A DNA stretch of 64,000 nt from Locusta migratoria (GCA_026315105.1 CM048748.1:475071150-475135149); one strand, 5' to 3'; counted from the stretch's first letter, positions 45,434 through 57,311 are shown. Notes: generated from the letters alone by a model not told the origin. Made by a program: numbers and translations.

Positions 45434-45960
45434 AAGGTGCGTGGCGGAGGGTACGCTGCACCGCTACTAGGCATTTCCTTACCTATTCCACTCCCAAATA
45501 TAACGAGGAAAGAAAGAATGTCGATATGCCTCAGTATGAGCCCTAATTTCTCTAATCTTGTCTTTGTGATCACTACGCGAAATGTAAGTAGGAGGCAGCA
45601 AGATCGTACTACACTTAGCTTCAAATTCCGGCCCTCTAAATTTCCTCAACAGAAATTCACGAAAAGAACGTCGTCTTTCCTCCAGCGATCCCCAATTGAG
45701 TTGCCGGAGCATTTCCGTGACACGCGCATTGGTCGAACCTACCGGTAACAAATCTAGCTGCTCGCCTCTGAACTGCTTCTATGTCTTCCTTTAAACTGAT
45801 CTGCTGTGGGTCCCAAACTCTTGAGCAATACTCAAGACGTGATCGTACAAGCGTTTTATATGCGGTCTCCTTTACAAGTGAAGTACATCATCCCAAAATT
45901 CTCGCAATAAACCGAAGTCGATCGTCCGCCTTACTCACAACTGTCCTTACATGTTCGTTC
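45434..45960 (-). pseudogene. CR1/Jockey-like LINE 3' fragment (minus)
   Basis: Minus-strand frames match the C-terminal half of the LINE at 33070: TEMLRQLNWGSLEERRRSF, GPEFEAKCSTILLPPTYI and SRSDHKDKIREIRAHTEAY. The 5' end of the fragment is near 45960, where a pyrimidine-rich tract starts. An in-frame break occurs near 45745. Confidence 0.87.
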
Positions 45961-46105
45961 CATTTCCCTTACCTCCGACCCATCCTCCATCTCCTTTCTT
46001 TGTCCACGTCGTCTTCCCTCCTCTGTCCTTCTCCTTCGCTCTCATTGTCTATCCGATATCTTTCTTCATCTTCCACTCTCCTTCTCCTATCCCTTCTTAT
46101 AATTA
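45961..46105. repeat. Pyrimidine-rich (CT) low-complexity tract
   Basis: Almost entirely C and T on the plus strand; the open frames across it are artefacts. Confidence 0.85.
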
Positions 46106-46189
46106 TGTGAAACCCAGACTCTTGTTTAGTATTATGTTGTGTTATATCTACGTAAGCTGTTGACCGAATGGTTTGAGATAATGCCACAG

Positions 46190-47340
46190 CTTGCACCTGA
46201 TCGAGATTATAAATAAAATAAGTCCTGATCATATCCTGGTTACTATGGATGTAGTTTCGTTGTTTACCATACATGATTCCTTTGAAAGAAGCTATCTCTT
46301 GAAATTGGTAATTTTTCCCATTGATACTGTGTCATTATTACACTGTCTCACCACAACTTACTTTCATTATCATAAGCATTTTTATGAAGAAATTGACGGT
46401 GTGGCTATGGCTGTGGCCAACTTGTTTGAGGATACCTGTGAACAATGGCCGCTGCAGTCTACCAGAAGAAGACCAGCCAGATGGTATCGCTAAGTCGACG
46501 ATACCTTTGTTTATATGGACACATGTAGAGAAATTACATGCCTTCGTGTTCCGTCTTAGCAGCAACAATTAAAAAATTCCATTTACTGCGGATACACTGA
46601 TTAACGAGCAACTGAACTTTCTAGACGTGTCTGTGATGAAACGAAATGACAGGACAGTGGGCCACAGGGTGTACAGAAAAGACACACATACTAGATTCTA
46701 AACCACCACCGAAGACGAAGACGAGGTGTGCTAAAAACATTACAAGGAAAGCCGCACAAAATATACTTTCAAAATTTATATTAAACAGCTGCAATTGACA
46801 TCCCAAAAGAATGACTATTCTAACAAGGGGACAGATAGCGCAATTCACCCTTGCGATGAGAACCAGGGAAACGAGGTACGTCATCAGCCCAAGGGGAACG
46901 TTTTTCTTCCATATATATGACAAAGATCACAGGTCGCACTGAGATAGTGCCAAGAAAAATGCTGTGGAAAATGTTCTTTGAATCACCAGAAAAATAAAAG
47001 AATGTATAAGATCCGCACAGGACGTGTAACATCCTCCGGCTGTACCAGTTGTTTATCAAATTCCTCGCAGTTGTGGACAGCTTTACATCGGAGTAACAAA
47101 ATGAAGTGTCAACACCAGACACATAAAGGAGAGTGCCACCTAGGAAGTACACATAATTCGACTTTAGCGGGCCATAGCCAAAACATCACAATATTATGCG
47201 CATGTTTACGGAGGTCACTGACATTTTTAAATACCTAAACAATTTTAACAGGAAAGAGGAACGTGTTAAACTGCATAAAATTTCGATGTCGATATTCCAG
47301 CGACAAAATGACAGTCAACTGTTTTCGATTGGGAATGTTG
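46190..47340 (+). pseudogene. Penelope-like element: RT plus GIY-YIG endonuclease (decayed)
   Basis: Plus-strand frames encode ILVTMDVVSLFT (motif A), CLTTTYFHYHKHFYEEIDG, then the catalytic motif, where TAA at 46491-46493 replaces the Tyr codon before VDDTFV. NFLDVSVMKRNDRTVG and HRVYRKDTHT follow, the block typical of Penelope RTs. Near 47040-47110, PRSCGQLYIGVTK fits the start of a GIY-YIG endonuclease (CSCG-x-YIG), and RKEERVKLHKISM its end. Telomerase-like RT and GIY-YIG in this order define Penelope-like elements. Frameshifts and stops make it inactive. Confidence 0.82.
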
Positions 47341-47510
47341 GCAGTATCAGACACTATAGACAGAGGAGACGTCACGTGACCGACAGGCCGCCCTCCGGAA
47401 GGCCCATATATACCGCGCCCACTCGAGTTATGCTTGCAGTTTGCCGCTTCATCTCCGAGGACGTCTTCCACAGCCCACAAGGCGAAACGTCAGGGAGAAG
47501 TTTAAGGGGA
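47341..47510 (+). repeat. Penelope-like 3' region
   Basis: Downstream of the endonuclease: CGAGGACGTCTTCCACAGCC then AAGGCGAAACGTC. Penelope-like elements often end in a short structured region of this kind, but the hammerhead CUGANGA box is not preserved here. Confidence 0.45.
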
Positions 47511-48743
47511 GCCGTACTGTCCAAAAGACAAAATTTCACATTTTTACTTTTATGCACGTTATGAAAAAATCGATGTTTATGCGTAATTTCGTGTTGGTTT
47601 TATTGAAATATTTGATTATTTTCGGTTTTAAATGAATATTTGAAAATAATCATGCACTGATAGTGGTGAACCACTATTGTATAAGGTAGTGGTGGACAGT
47701 AAACCCTATGGTCAATTGTCAGTGCAAAAGAGAACTACATAGACTGAAAAGCAACTGGGAAGTACCAAGTTACCTGATGGTCTAAGTATAACACGTCGAC
47801 TGAGTTAATAACAAATTGACCAGTTTACACAATATTATGGTATGGCTGTTAAATGTAAAAGAGATAATTCAGATGGTATCAAGAGCATGAAAGACGTCCC
47901 GCATGTAAGTGATGCTTTCATACTTCAGTTCTCTAATACTTCCACAGAATTAATTCTGATCTCATTAATTAATCATATCGCTGGGCGTATTTGCGTTCAG
48001 TAATTAGAAATGTAGAATATGTAGATTCCTTCTGATTGAAGATATTTAAGTAATTCATTCATTAACACTGGTAATTAGGAAATAGTTCAAACGCTGTAGA
48101 AATAGGAAGGCTCAGTCTTGGTCTGAAACGTTTTGCTCTGTGTGGATGGGGCGAGAGACAAGTGCCGCGAAGAGACGGCTCGCCCAGTACAGTAAAAGAA
48201 CGCTTAGCGCCGCTGCCGCCGCTCAAGCCAGCAGGTGTTCACCTCTGCGTTTAGGCGCCAAACAGTTTCAACTGATTGGCAGAACTGACGTGACGTAGCA
48301 CAGTGCGGGAAATCTTCAAGACCCAAGCCTCTGCTGCAACGAGTCCTGCTATTGGCCGCCTGGTCCGCAGACCTAAGCAAACTCGTACACACAACGTAAG
48401 CCCACCTAACATTCGCGAGTTCATATTGCGCACTTCTGAAAAACAGTGGGAGACTGATTTTTAAAAGGAAGGAATACATCGCTGCAGAGGCATTCATTCG
48501 CTCAACTGCAATCGTGGGAGAGAGCCGCTTCCTCTTGTAAGTCTCGAGTGTGTGGCCTTCTGACTGCTCATTAAGCTGTGTTCGCTTGTACAGTGGGCAA
48601 ACACTTGTTTGTGCCACTTCAGGTATGATCACCTGTAAGCACAGTGGGACCGGCTTGAGATTTTCATTGGTCCATTTATCGGAGCCTCCACTGTGCACGA
48701 AGTTTAATCGAGCTTTATTCAGGATCACGCCAACAAATTTCGA
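47511..48743. other. Unassigned sequence
   Basis: 48130-48500 is GC-richer and has overlapping minus-strand frames (48204-48728) without recognised motifs. Nothing else is seen. Confidence 0.35.
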
Positions 48744-48942
48744 AAATGTTTAAATGTTTGTATAGTCTATGGGACTTAACTACGGGGTCATCAGTCCCTA
48801 AACTTACAAACTACTTATGAACTACTTACGAACTAGGACGGCACAAATATCCATGCCCGAGAGGGGATTAGAACCCCCGACTGTAGCGGCCGTGGAGACC
48901 GTGACTGGAACGCCTTAGTCCCCTCGGCCACCGCGGCCGGCT
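48744..48942 (-). repeat. SINE family A (minus), 10-bp TSD
   Basis: CAAATTTCGA flanks it at 48734-48743 and 48943-48952. The minus-strand head is GCCGGCCGCGGTGGCCGAGG and the B box GGGTTCTAATCC is slightly mutated. Confidence 0.94.
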
Positions 48943-48952
48943 CAAATTTCGA

Positions 48953-49539
48953 TAATATTAATTGTAGGCCCTGCAAATTGTCGTCCGTATTAATTTAAAT
49001 GTTTTTAGAAAAGGTGGTCGGATAATTTTATTTCAGCGTAGGGCAGGTTTTATATCGTACAACGATGCAGCCCACTTTGATTTGTAGCCGCAGGTCACAA
49101 CTCAGGGCGTGTTGCACCGACCACGCCATGCCAATGAGTAGCGATGGAAGGATGGTAAAAGATGTGAAATGCAACTCGTACTTTTAAAGGTCTGTCTTCA
49201 CTTACTTCCAAAACGTAGTAATGCAGCTTTCATAGAAAAACCTACTGATTTTAGATTCTCGTAATAGTTTCTGCTTGTTTGAAACCCTTCCCATTTATAT
49301 CATTCCACCCCATGGTAGGCTTCCTAGTTCCACGTCAACAACCGCAGTTGTTCTTGTAAACATTTTTTCTTTTATACATACAGATTTAATTTTTGTTTGA
49401 TTAGTTGACCATATTTTGTTAACACATTGATTACTTGAGTCTACTTACGTATTTCCATGGTAGATTGTCTCCCTTAACAACATGTGTTCAATTTCCTGTG
49501 GTGGTTAATCAGATTGCTTGAAAATAACCTTTAAAATAA
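48953..49539. other. Unassigned sequence
   Basis: AT-rich; no recognised motif. Confidence 0.35.
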
Positions 49540-50612
49540 GCAAAATCTCGGACAGTTGAGAACTGCAAATGTAAGTTAAAACACTCTCTGCTGCTCTAAA
49601 TTACTTTATGAGTGGCCACAGTACATGCGCAATGGAAATTTATATAACTACTCACTCCTTAGCCAATGTTTTAACAAACACAAAATCAATGTTGAAAAAT
49701 AACTAGATAATCAAACATGGGGCAGGGAGCATGAAATCATAGAGCAGAGGTTTGGTGCTTTAAAATCATAATTATTCAGAAAAATGAACAAGAAACTAAA
49801 TTTGCGAAGACCAAATTGAGCACACACCTTGTACAAAAGTGAATTAAATCATATAATTACTGCCCATATTAAAATTGTCTCTGCCCTTTATGAATATGAA
49901 GGTAATGTGGGAGGTAATTTTCAAATACACAATGGGTAAGCTGAAAGCACATTCATTCATTCACAGATATGCACATAATGCTTGGTGGTACATTACTCTG
50001 CTGGAACACATGAAAGCAGTAGTGAAACGAAGCATCGGCGGCATCTTGACATGACGGCGGGTGTATTGAGCATAAATTTAATTATACTGTGCACTAAACA
50101 AACTCATGTTCGGGAAGGCAGCGATTCGCTATTCTTAAGTAGCACGTGGTGTGCAAATACGCCGATTTTTGTAGCATTTACAAACAGAAATTAACTTACA
50201 ATAAGCAAGTAAAAACACGTCAGAATTTGTATAGAACATAGCTAGTATTAATAAAACAATGGCTGAAGGCCGAAGTAATGACCGCTATGAAAGCACGAGG
50301 TGCAATCAATCATACAAGACAGGAAAGATGGATCAAATCAGAAAAGCTGACTTACTTGTGGATACAGTAATCACATGAAAAGTCAGTTAATATTAAGAGC
50401 ACACATTAAAATTCACATGAACATCCAAGTTCAATCACACAGATGGAAACATATATAAATATGGGGCAAATATATATATAAATATGGGGTAGTGATTATT
50501 AATAAAAACAATAAAATAATTAACACACAATTATATAGCATTAATATTGCAGAAACACTTTAGGTTAATGAATCAATCAAAATGGAACATGACCACACAT
50601 TCAGTTGACGTG
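49540..50612 (-). repeat. Second copy of the P-like element 3' region (minus)
   Basis: Aligns inverted with 30312-32095, skipping 30546-31204. None of the THAP transposase coding part is present. A short AT-rich duplication (ATATGGGG-containing) near 50458-50490 is absent from the first copy. Confidence 0.83.
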
Positions 50613-50616
50613 TTTC

Positions 50617-50910
50617 ATTGTTCATTTTTCTGAATAGATTATGATTGTAAAGTATCAAACCTCTGCTTGCAATTTCATGCTCCCTGTCACATGTTTAATT
50701 ACCCATTCATTTATTTTTAACATTGATTTTGTGTTTGTTAAAATGTTGGTTGCTCCCTCAATGAGTGTGCAGTTAGATAAATTTACATTGTGCATGTACT
50801 GTGGCCACTCAAAAAGTAATTTAGAGCAGCAGTTGGCCTTTTAACTTACATTTGCAGATCTCAATTCCCCAAGATATTGCTTATTTTAATAACATACCAC
50901 TTTCATGCTT
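50617..50910 (+). repeat. Third piece of the P-like 3' end, inverted against its neighbour
   Basis: Matches 31798-32095 directly and therefore forms an inverted repeat with 49540-49830, with ~790 bp between. This gives a fold-back arrangement of two 3' ends. Confidence 0.82.
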
Positions 50911-51199
50911 TAATTAAGAAATCATTTCCAATTTTATTTGTCTCTTTGCAAACGTTAAACACCAGAACTATTTGACAAGGGGTAGTTGTATTGTTTTTTT
51001 GTGGCCAGCCGTAACTTCACTTTTTTTAAAAATGTATGTATGTATATATCCATTGCACATCATTCACTCAAAGAAAAGGACAGGTGGAAATAGAAAACTA
51101 CAAACCCCCTTTTAAGCTGTTTAGTCAATTTATTTCCACAAGCTATCTACAGATGCTAAACCAATACACAACCTATGTTCCACTCAATGTTGTAAATAC

Positions 51200-51673
51200 T
51201 TGAAGGCAAAAGAGGAGGGTGAAGTAGACACTCTCTCGCACAAAATTACTGTACCAAATGCTGTTGTGCTTGCCACGAAACCTGTGTTTGAGGATCTTGC
51301 CTAACCAGAAATGTTTCAAAAATGTCTCAAAGGCAAATCAAAAAATGCGAATGAATCTTTTAACATTGTTGTACGATCAAGGAACCAAAAAAAGTGTTTG
51401 TTGGAAGGTCTGTCTTTGAACTTGGTGCTTTTTATGCTGTTCTTACATTTAATGGTGGCTATTGTGAAAGACTGCAGCTTTTGGAATATCTTGCAATTTT
51501 TAAATGTTACAACACCACTAAAAGTGTGATGAAGTCGGACCAACTGCGAATCATGAAGGCAGAGATTGTAACAATCTATATGTCAAAAGAAGCCAGATGG
51601 AAGAGCAGGAGGACAAAACTTGGTGAGAAAGATGGAGGAGGAGATGAGGACTACCATCCAGGAGGATTCTAAC
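51200..51673 (+). pseudogene. Mutator-like transposase C-terminus
   Basis: Frames encode KEEGEVDTLSHKITVPNAV, CLKGKSKNANESFNIVV, then after a frameshift near 51390 VFVGRSVFELGAFYAVLTFN, and a charged end KEARWKSRRTKLGEK with DYHPGGF before the stop at 51671-51673. The block C-L-x-G-K-x(4)-NESFN followed by VFVG is shared by an abundant animal transposase family commonly annotated as Mutator-like. The N-terminal and catalytic parts are absent. Family naming is from memory and should be checked. Confidence 0.6.
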
Positions 51674-51794
51674 ATATTTTTATGTATCCGTTGCGTGTAT
51701 ATTAATTTTTTTTATTTAAACGTAATTTTCTCTAAATGACATTTTTCACTAGTTTTTCCCAGAAACATCGGAATCTACATCAATGAATTATTTA

Positions 51795-51871
51795 ATAATA
51801 TAGTGAAGACAGTTTACAACTCACCGCAAAGACGTGACGACCGTGACGACGAGCTGCGACAGTCACATACA
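51795..51871 (-). repeat. 77-bp 3'-end retro-insertion with 14-bp TSD
   Basis: CAATGAATTATTTA occurs at 51781-51794 and 51872-51885. The insert read on the minus strand (GTCGCAGCTCGTCG...GGTGAGTTGTAAACTGTC) matches the 3' end of the repeat at 26895-27110. Confidence 0.9.
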
Positions 51872-51885
51872 CAATGAATTATTTA

Positions 51886-53502
51886 CCACATAACACAGAT
51901 AGTACAGTAATGTTGTAGCTCTACTTTATTAGTATTTACTGTAATAGTTAAAATTCCAGAAATTAAAATGGTGAAAATTTACAACAACAAATTATATGTT
52001 GTGGAAAGAAAATCATAACTCTTTGCCAGCTGTTACTTTATAGTGATTGTAGAGCAATATGTCATAAAACATACGAGAATATGTGGTAAAAACACCACAT
52101 TTATATACTCAAAAGTTTCTGAGAAAACGGGTCATTTTAATAGCCAATTTAACATTGTAGAGATAGAGCGGTACGACTCCCGTTAATGCATGGAATAGGT
52201 ATCTCTGCCCGTATGTGTCAAGCAAGTAATAACTCCTGCCTTGACAGCCTTCAATGTGTGGCCAGCTTGCACTGTTATAAGCGCGTGTTTCTATTAACCT
52301 ATTTTTAAACATGTCATATATTAATGTACGTAATGGGTGAACATTACGAACAGTCTAAAAACGTCACACGTGCGCTAAAGATATACTTAGATAATAAAAC
52401 TTCTTGTGTCCGAATAGAAAGTTGTTTCAGAATTTCAAAATAATCGGCCAGGAACTTTTGGACATTGACGGTTTTGGACAAACGAACATTTAAGTTGCGT
52501 ACCACACTCATTACTTATATTGTTACAATACATCTGATGGCTTTTCAGTGCGTACTGAAATACATGTGCGAAATCGAATGCAACACTGTGCGAAAATTTC
52601 AGTTCAGTTTCTGAAAAACTGTTAGTGATTTGATGAACAAACAAGTCATGTGTATTTCTACTTTACACAAAACACTAATGTTATCAACATCAAATCTCCC
52701 AAAGTTTTTGTCCAAATGCTTTGAAATTCTGACATAACTTTGCAGTGGAATAAGCGCGCATTTATATATGCTTAATTTTTAATATATATTATGTCTGCAT
52801 ATAAATATGAACTTTAAAATAGAGAAGCGCTCTTGAAAAGGTATGTAAAAAACCCTCGTTCATTAGAATGCAAAGTTGTCTTGAAATATCAATCGGTTAA
52901 CTGTATTGAACAAACAGATATTTAAGGCGGTCATTTCCAAATCTCGACATGTCCAAAAATTAAAAATCGAGATATCTCTTGTTCCAGAATCTTGGTAGTA
53001 TTGTTTGTAAGGTGGTAAAAGAGTTTCTTCCAAAACTTCTCTATGTTCTGTGTATATTAAGCACTGAAATTTGCATTTTGTTCCGAAACTTTGTATGTCC
53101 ACTGCATGCTGTGTTCCAAAACTTTGTATGTCCTGTGTGAACTTCAACGTTGCTTACATAAATGTTTATCTCTTATGTCTGTAACGAATGTACTAAAGTA
53201 AAGTACTCACAAGAGGTCATATTAGAGTGTTAAACGATTCATTATATTTTTTAGCTCCGACAAGACTGTAAAGGAACTGTGTTAATTTAACAGTACGCTT
53301 CAGGACGAAACAGTGAGGCAGTGATGATGTTTATAACCACATAACAAGCATAAGTAGGTACCGTACCTGTAACAGTCTGTATAAAAAATTGAAAAGCTTT
53401 AACAACGCAGTTCTGCACTGAGTTTCGTCCAATGGACAACATGCAGTCTTACTGAGTCCATCATTGCTGGTGGAAACGGGGCTGTGGCTGGTTAAGAGTA
53501 AG
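51886..53502. other. Unassigned AT-rich sequence
   Basis: CAAAACTTTGTATGTCC-like words are repeated near 53088-53102 and 53118-53132. No TE protein or host gene is recognised; minus-strand frames at 52109-53147 show no motif. Confidence 0.4.
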
Positions 53503-53572
53503 AAGGAAGTGGGGTACCAACAGCCGTATGTTTAACAGAAACATTTATTCTTTTACTACCAGTTTCGGCATT

Positions 53573-53590
53573 GCATTGTGCCATCTTCAG
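53573..53590 (-). ncRNA. Hammerhead ribozyme-like core (left arm)
   Basis: On the minus strand: CTGAAGA (53590-53584), stem II TGGCA...TGCC around a loop, then GAAA ending at 53573. This matches CUGANGA/stem II/GAAA. Stems I and III and the cleavage site were not established. Confidence 0.45.
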
Positions 53591-53746
53591 GTCCCTACAT
53601 CGGAGTATAATATCCATTAAGTAGGGTTATCGAAACTAGTTTTGTAGATTTCTCTCAGTAGGAACCAACAACAACTGAGCGATAGAAATCGACGAAACCA
53701 GTTTCGATATCCCTACTGAATCGATATTACACTCCGATGTAAGGAC

Positions 53747-53774
53747 CTGAAGATGGCATAATGGAATGCCGAAA
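53747..53774 (+). ncRNA. Hammerhead ribozyme-like core (right arm)
   Basis: CTGAAGA at 53747-53753, GGCA/TGCC able to pair as stem II, and GAAA at 53771-53774. It mirrors the left-arm copy. Penelope-like elements are known to carry hammerhead motifs. Confidence 0.45.
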
Positions 53775-53834
53775 CTGGTAGTGAAAGAATACATGTTTCT
53801 ATTAAAGTTACGGCCTTTGGTATCCCACTTCCTA

Positions 53835-54861
53835 CATACATGCAGTATTGTTGAGCGCAGTGCCTGATGAGGGAAATGGATGGCGAAGAGGCTAGTGTCA
53901 GAGTAGTGAACGTATTTTTTACTGCTTCCGAATTAGGATGCAGTAGTAAAAGGAAACAAGATGTCGCTACGTGGAAGAAAACCCAAGAGAAACGATCAAG
54001 GTAAGAATGGTTCTGAAACATATCTGATTTTATTCCTGCTGAGGTTACCTGTAGTTCCTGCAAAGGCATCAATTTTTCGAATTAAATCCTGGGTCTCCTT
54101 GAAACTATGAATTAACCTTGACTTAATATCAGTTCTAAACTTCATTGTGCCCATGTTTTTGGTTTCCAAACTAAGCTATTTTTCTCGTGCTTCCCAAAAG
54201 TTAACATGTCCATTGAACATTTGCAATTATTTATGTAAGGTTGCAATGTATTTTATAGCAACCAGCACATATCTGTATTAAATAATTTCCCGCATTTGCC
54301 GTACTTTATTTTTTACAGATTTTTAATTTGAGTATAAAGTGACATAATAGTTTTTTTCCCACTTTTCTCCATTTACATGGACTTGTTAGATTTGGAATTG
54401 ATCGCCCCATTTACACTGACATTTGCTTGGATATATTCATTTTGATTTATAGTAAATTACTATTTTAAGATTGTTCATGGGTCTAGATATACTGTGCACA
54501 GTTAGTGCTACCTCTGTGAGTTAAACTCAGTTAAAAAAATAAAAAAAATGTTTCGAGAGTACTGGAGTACAGCGTTTCTGACGCAATTACTTTTCTTCTC
54601 GATTAACAAATTTCGCGCGAGCGCAAACACTGCAGCCGCCGCTGGTGTTGACACGGCGGAAATCCGGCGGGCCGAGTGGAACGCAAATTTACTCTCCGGC
54701 AGTCAGGGAGGCGGATAGGAAGGAGGGCGACAGAAAGAGCGGATCTGGCGAGCCACACACGGCTCTCTGTCCTGCTGTCCGTCACGAGCGGAAGTGGTAG
54801 CATTTCAGCTGGACGCTAGGGAAACAACAGCTGCTGTAGATGCTGTAGTTGCTGTGTCACT
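53835..54861. other. Unassigned, with a CpG-rich patch
   Basis: 54600-54830 is CpG-rich (GCGCGAGCGCAAAC, GGCGGAAATCCGGCGGG) between AT-rich flanks. No domain recognised. Confidence 0.4.
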
Positions 54862-55420
54862 ACGTCTACATGGGATACTCTGCAAGTCACATTGAAGTGC
54901 CTGGCAGAGGGTTCACCGAACCACCTTTACACTATTCATCTACCATTAAACTCTCGAATAGCGCGCCGAGATAAAGAACACCTGAATAACTCCGTTCGAA
55001 CTCTGATTTCTCGTATTTTATTCTGATGGTCATCTCTACCTTTGTAAGTGGGAGTCAACAATATATTTTCGCATTCGGAGGAGAATGCTGGCGATTGGAG
55101 TTTCATAAGTAGCCACACAGCGATAAGTGCCGTTGTTGTAATGATTCCCATCACAGATCCTGTGTCATTTCCGTCTCCTCTGTATTGTGACAGTACAAAA
55201 CGAGCTTCACTTCTTTGGACTCTTTCGATGAACTCCGTCAAACCCACCTCATAAGTATGCTACACTTGGCAGCAATACTCCAAAAAAGGACGGACAAGCG
55301 TAGTGTATGCAGTCTCTTTAGTACTTCTGTTGCATCTTTTAGAGGTTCTGCCAATAAAACGCAGCCTCTGGTTCGCCTGCCCACGACATTAAGTATGTGT
55401 TCTTTCCAGTCTGAAGTAAT
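54862..55420 (-). pseudogene. CR1/Jockey-like LINE 3' fragment, diverged (minus)
   Basis: Minus-strand frames encode LVRPFLEYCCQV-type sequence, GLTEFIERVQRSEARFVLSQ, CENILLTPTYKGRDDHQNK and IREIRVRTELFRCSLSRR, the C-terminal portion of the same LINE group as 33070 but clearly more distant. The 3' end is near 54862 in a GTAGACGTAGTG-type tail. Stops near 55260. Confidence 0.82.
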
Positions 55421-55864
55421 AGTAAGTATGTAGGTATGTAGTGGAGTTTAAGGCCTTCACTTTTGATTGATTTATCTTGTAAACAAAGTTTTTCGGATTT
55501 CTTTTCATACTCATGTGTTGACTTCAGAAGTAGTAGGATAACGCCGCTCCGGGACCACTGAGATTCGCCTGTGGCCGTTAGTGTCACCGACGCCAGGTAC
55601 CACTACCTTTCCCCACCCCTCCATCCTCGGCCACTTGCCCGACCACCGAAGTACCGTTATCCCCCACCCCTCCAACCCCAGCAGACGCCCACGTTTTCAT
55701 CTTAACAGAAATAATACTCTTTCAATGTCCAGATAATTTAAAAACAATTCTAACCAGAGTAAAACATTTGGGCCTACCCAAAAGAAAAGAAATGGTCCAT
55801 TTTAGAACTCAACCACCATCTTAGATTTATAAGCAAAATAAATGTAACCCTTCATTTGGACTAT
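55421..55864. other. Unassigned, C-rich patch
   Basis: 55600-55690 is rich in CCCCACCCCTCC words; no gene is seen. Confidence 0.4.
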
Positions 55865-56866
55865 GTCTGCAACAGACGATGAACGTTTTAAGAATAGTGT
55901 GCATTAAATAATAAAATGAATATAACGGTTAAAGATGCTACAAACTTGTATGTCAAACACTCTTTCGGTATCACAACAACAACAGCAGCAGTGGGAGACA
56001 TATTGTTTACCAAAAAATTCGAATTAACTCGTGGAAATAACGGCAAAGACATCTAGCACAACGTCTGCAACAGACGATGAACGTTTTAAGAATAGTGTGC
56101 ATTAAATAATAAACTGAATATAACGGTTAAAGATGCTACAAACTTGTATGTCAAACACTCTTTCGGTATCACAACAACAACAGCAGCAGTGGGAGACATA
56201 TTGTTTACCAAAAAATTCGAATTAACTCGTGGAAATAACGGCAAAGACATCTAGCACAACGTCTGCAACAGACGATGAACGTTTTAAGAATAGTGTGCAT
56301 TAAATAATAAACTGAATATAACGGTTAAAGATGCTACAAACTTGTATGTCAAACACTCTTTCGGTATCACAACAACAACAGCAGCAGTGGGAGACATATT
56401 GTTTACCAAAAAATTCGAATTAACTCGTGGAAATAACGGCAAAGACATCTAGCACAACGTCTGCAACAGACGATGAACGTTTTAAGAATAGTGTGCATTA
56501 AATAATAAACTGAATATAACGGTTAAAGATGCTACAAACTTGTATGTCAAACACTCTTTCGGTATCACAACAACAACAACAGCAGCAGTGGGAGACATAT
56601 TGTTTACCAAAAAATTCGAATTAACTCGTGGAAATAACGGCAAAGACATCTAGCACAACGTCTGCAACAGACGATGAACGTTTTAAGAATAGTGTGCATT
56701 AAATAATAAACTGAATATAACGGTTAAAGATGCTACAAACTTGTATGTCAAACACTCTTTCGGTATCACAACAACAACAGCAGCAGTGGGAGACATATTG
56801 TTTATCAAAAAAATTTGAATTAACTCGTGGAAATAACGGCAAAGACATCTAGCACAACGTCTGCAT
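55865..56866. repeat. Five-copy satellite, ~198-bp unit
   Basis: The word GTCTGCAACAGACGATGAAC starts units at 55865, 56063, 56261, 56459 and 56660; a truncated sixth starts at 56859. Periods are 198, 198, 198, 201 and 199. Units are nearly identical; the 201-bp unit has one extra CAA in an internal CAACAACAACAGCAGCAG run. GTCTG-CAA-CAGAC is a small hairpin in every unit. No reading frame persists through the array. Confidence 0.97.
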
Positions 56867-57039
56867 AGAAACTAAAGATTTCCAGCACTGCAGCTGACAC
56901 ACAAGGCATTTTAACAAACATAGTGAAAGCCACTATCTCAGTTATCCACCGTTATAACAGCACCAAGCTGTTAGGAATGCGTCTAAATATACATCTGCTA
57001 GTACCGTTAACAATCGTCCCGAACACAGAGCGAGGAGTA

Positions 57040-57062
57040 ACACACACACACACACACACACA
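57040..57062. repeat. (CA)n microsatellite
   Basis: Eleven CA units. Confidence 0.95.
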
Positions 57063-57292
57063 ATGCTCTCTCGGCAGGCAAGATAAAACTAACATATGCT
57101 AAATGTTTAAACAAAATATCATAACGTTTTAAGCATTCTCTCTCAAAAACACCTAAGTTACATCTCCAAATGATCAAAATCTTCTGCACAAGACCTCTGC
57201 AGACGCAACACTTTGACAAAGATAGCGCGCATTGCATTTATTTAAACGCACTATGATGGAGATGAGCCAGGCCAAATGTTCCAAAATTTAAT

Positions 57293-57311
57293 ACTCTCTC
57301 TCTCTCTCTCT
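57293..57311. repeat. (CT)n microsatellite
   Basis: About nine CT units. Confidence 0.93.

Larger units (their letters stand above)
53503..53834. repeat. 330-bp palindrome with a hammerhead-like core in each arm
   Basis: Arms of about 160 bp (53503-53665 and 53671-53834) are inverted copies around a ~6-base centre. The pairing runs from the outer GGAAGTGGG words to the inner TAGGAACC/TTCGTCGATTTC area, with scattered mismatches. Confidence 0.83.

Noticed and set aside
45951..46163. Proline/serine-rich ORFs
   Set aside because: Translation of a CT-rich low-complexity tract.
46321..46572. Separate small gene overlapping the Penelope-like RT
   Set aside because: It is an alternative frame of the decayed RT.
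55865..56866. CRISPR-like array
   Set aside because: The ~198-bp units are repeated in full without unique spacers, in an evidently eukaryotic context; it is a satellite.
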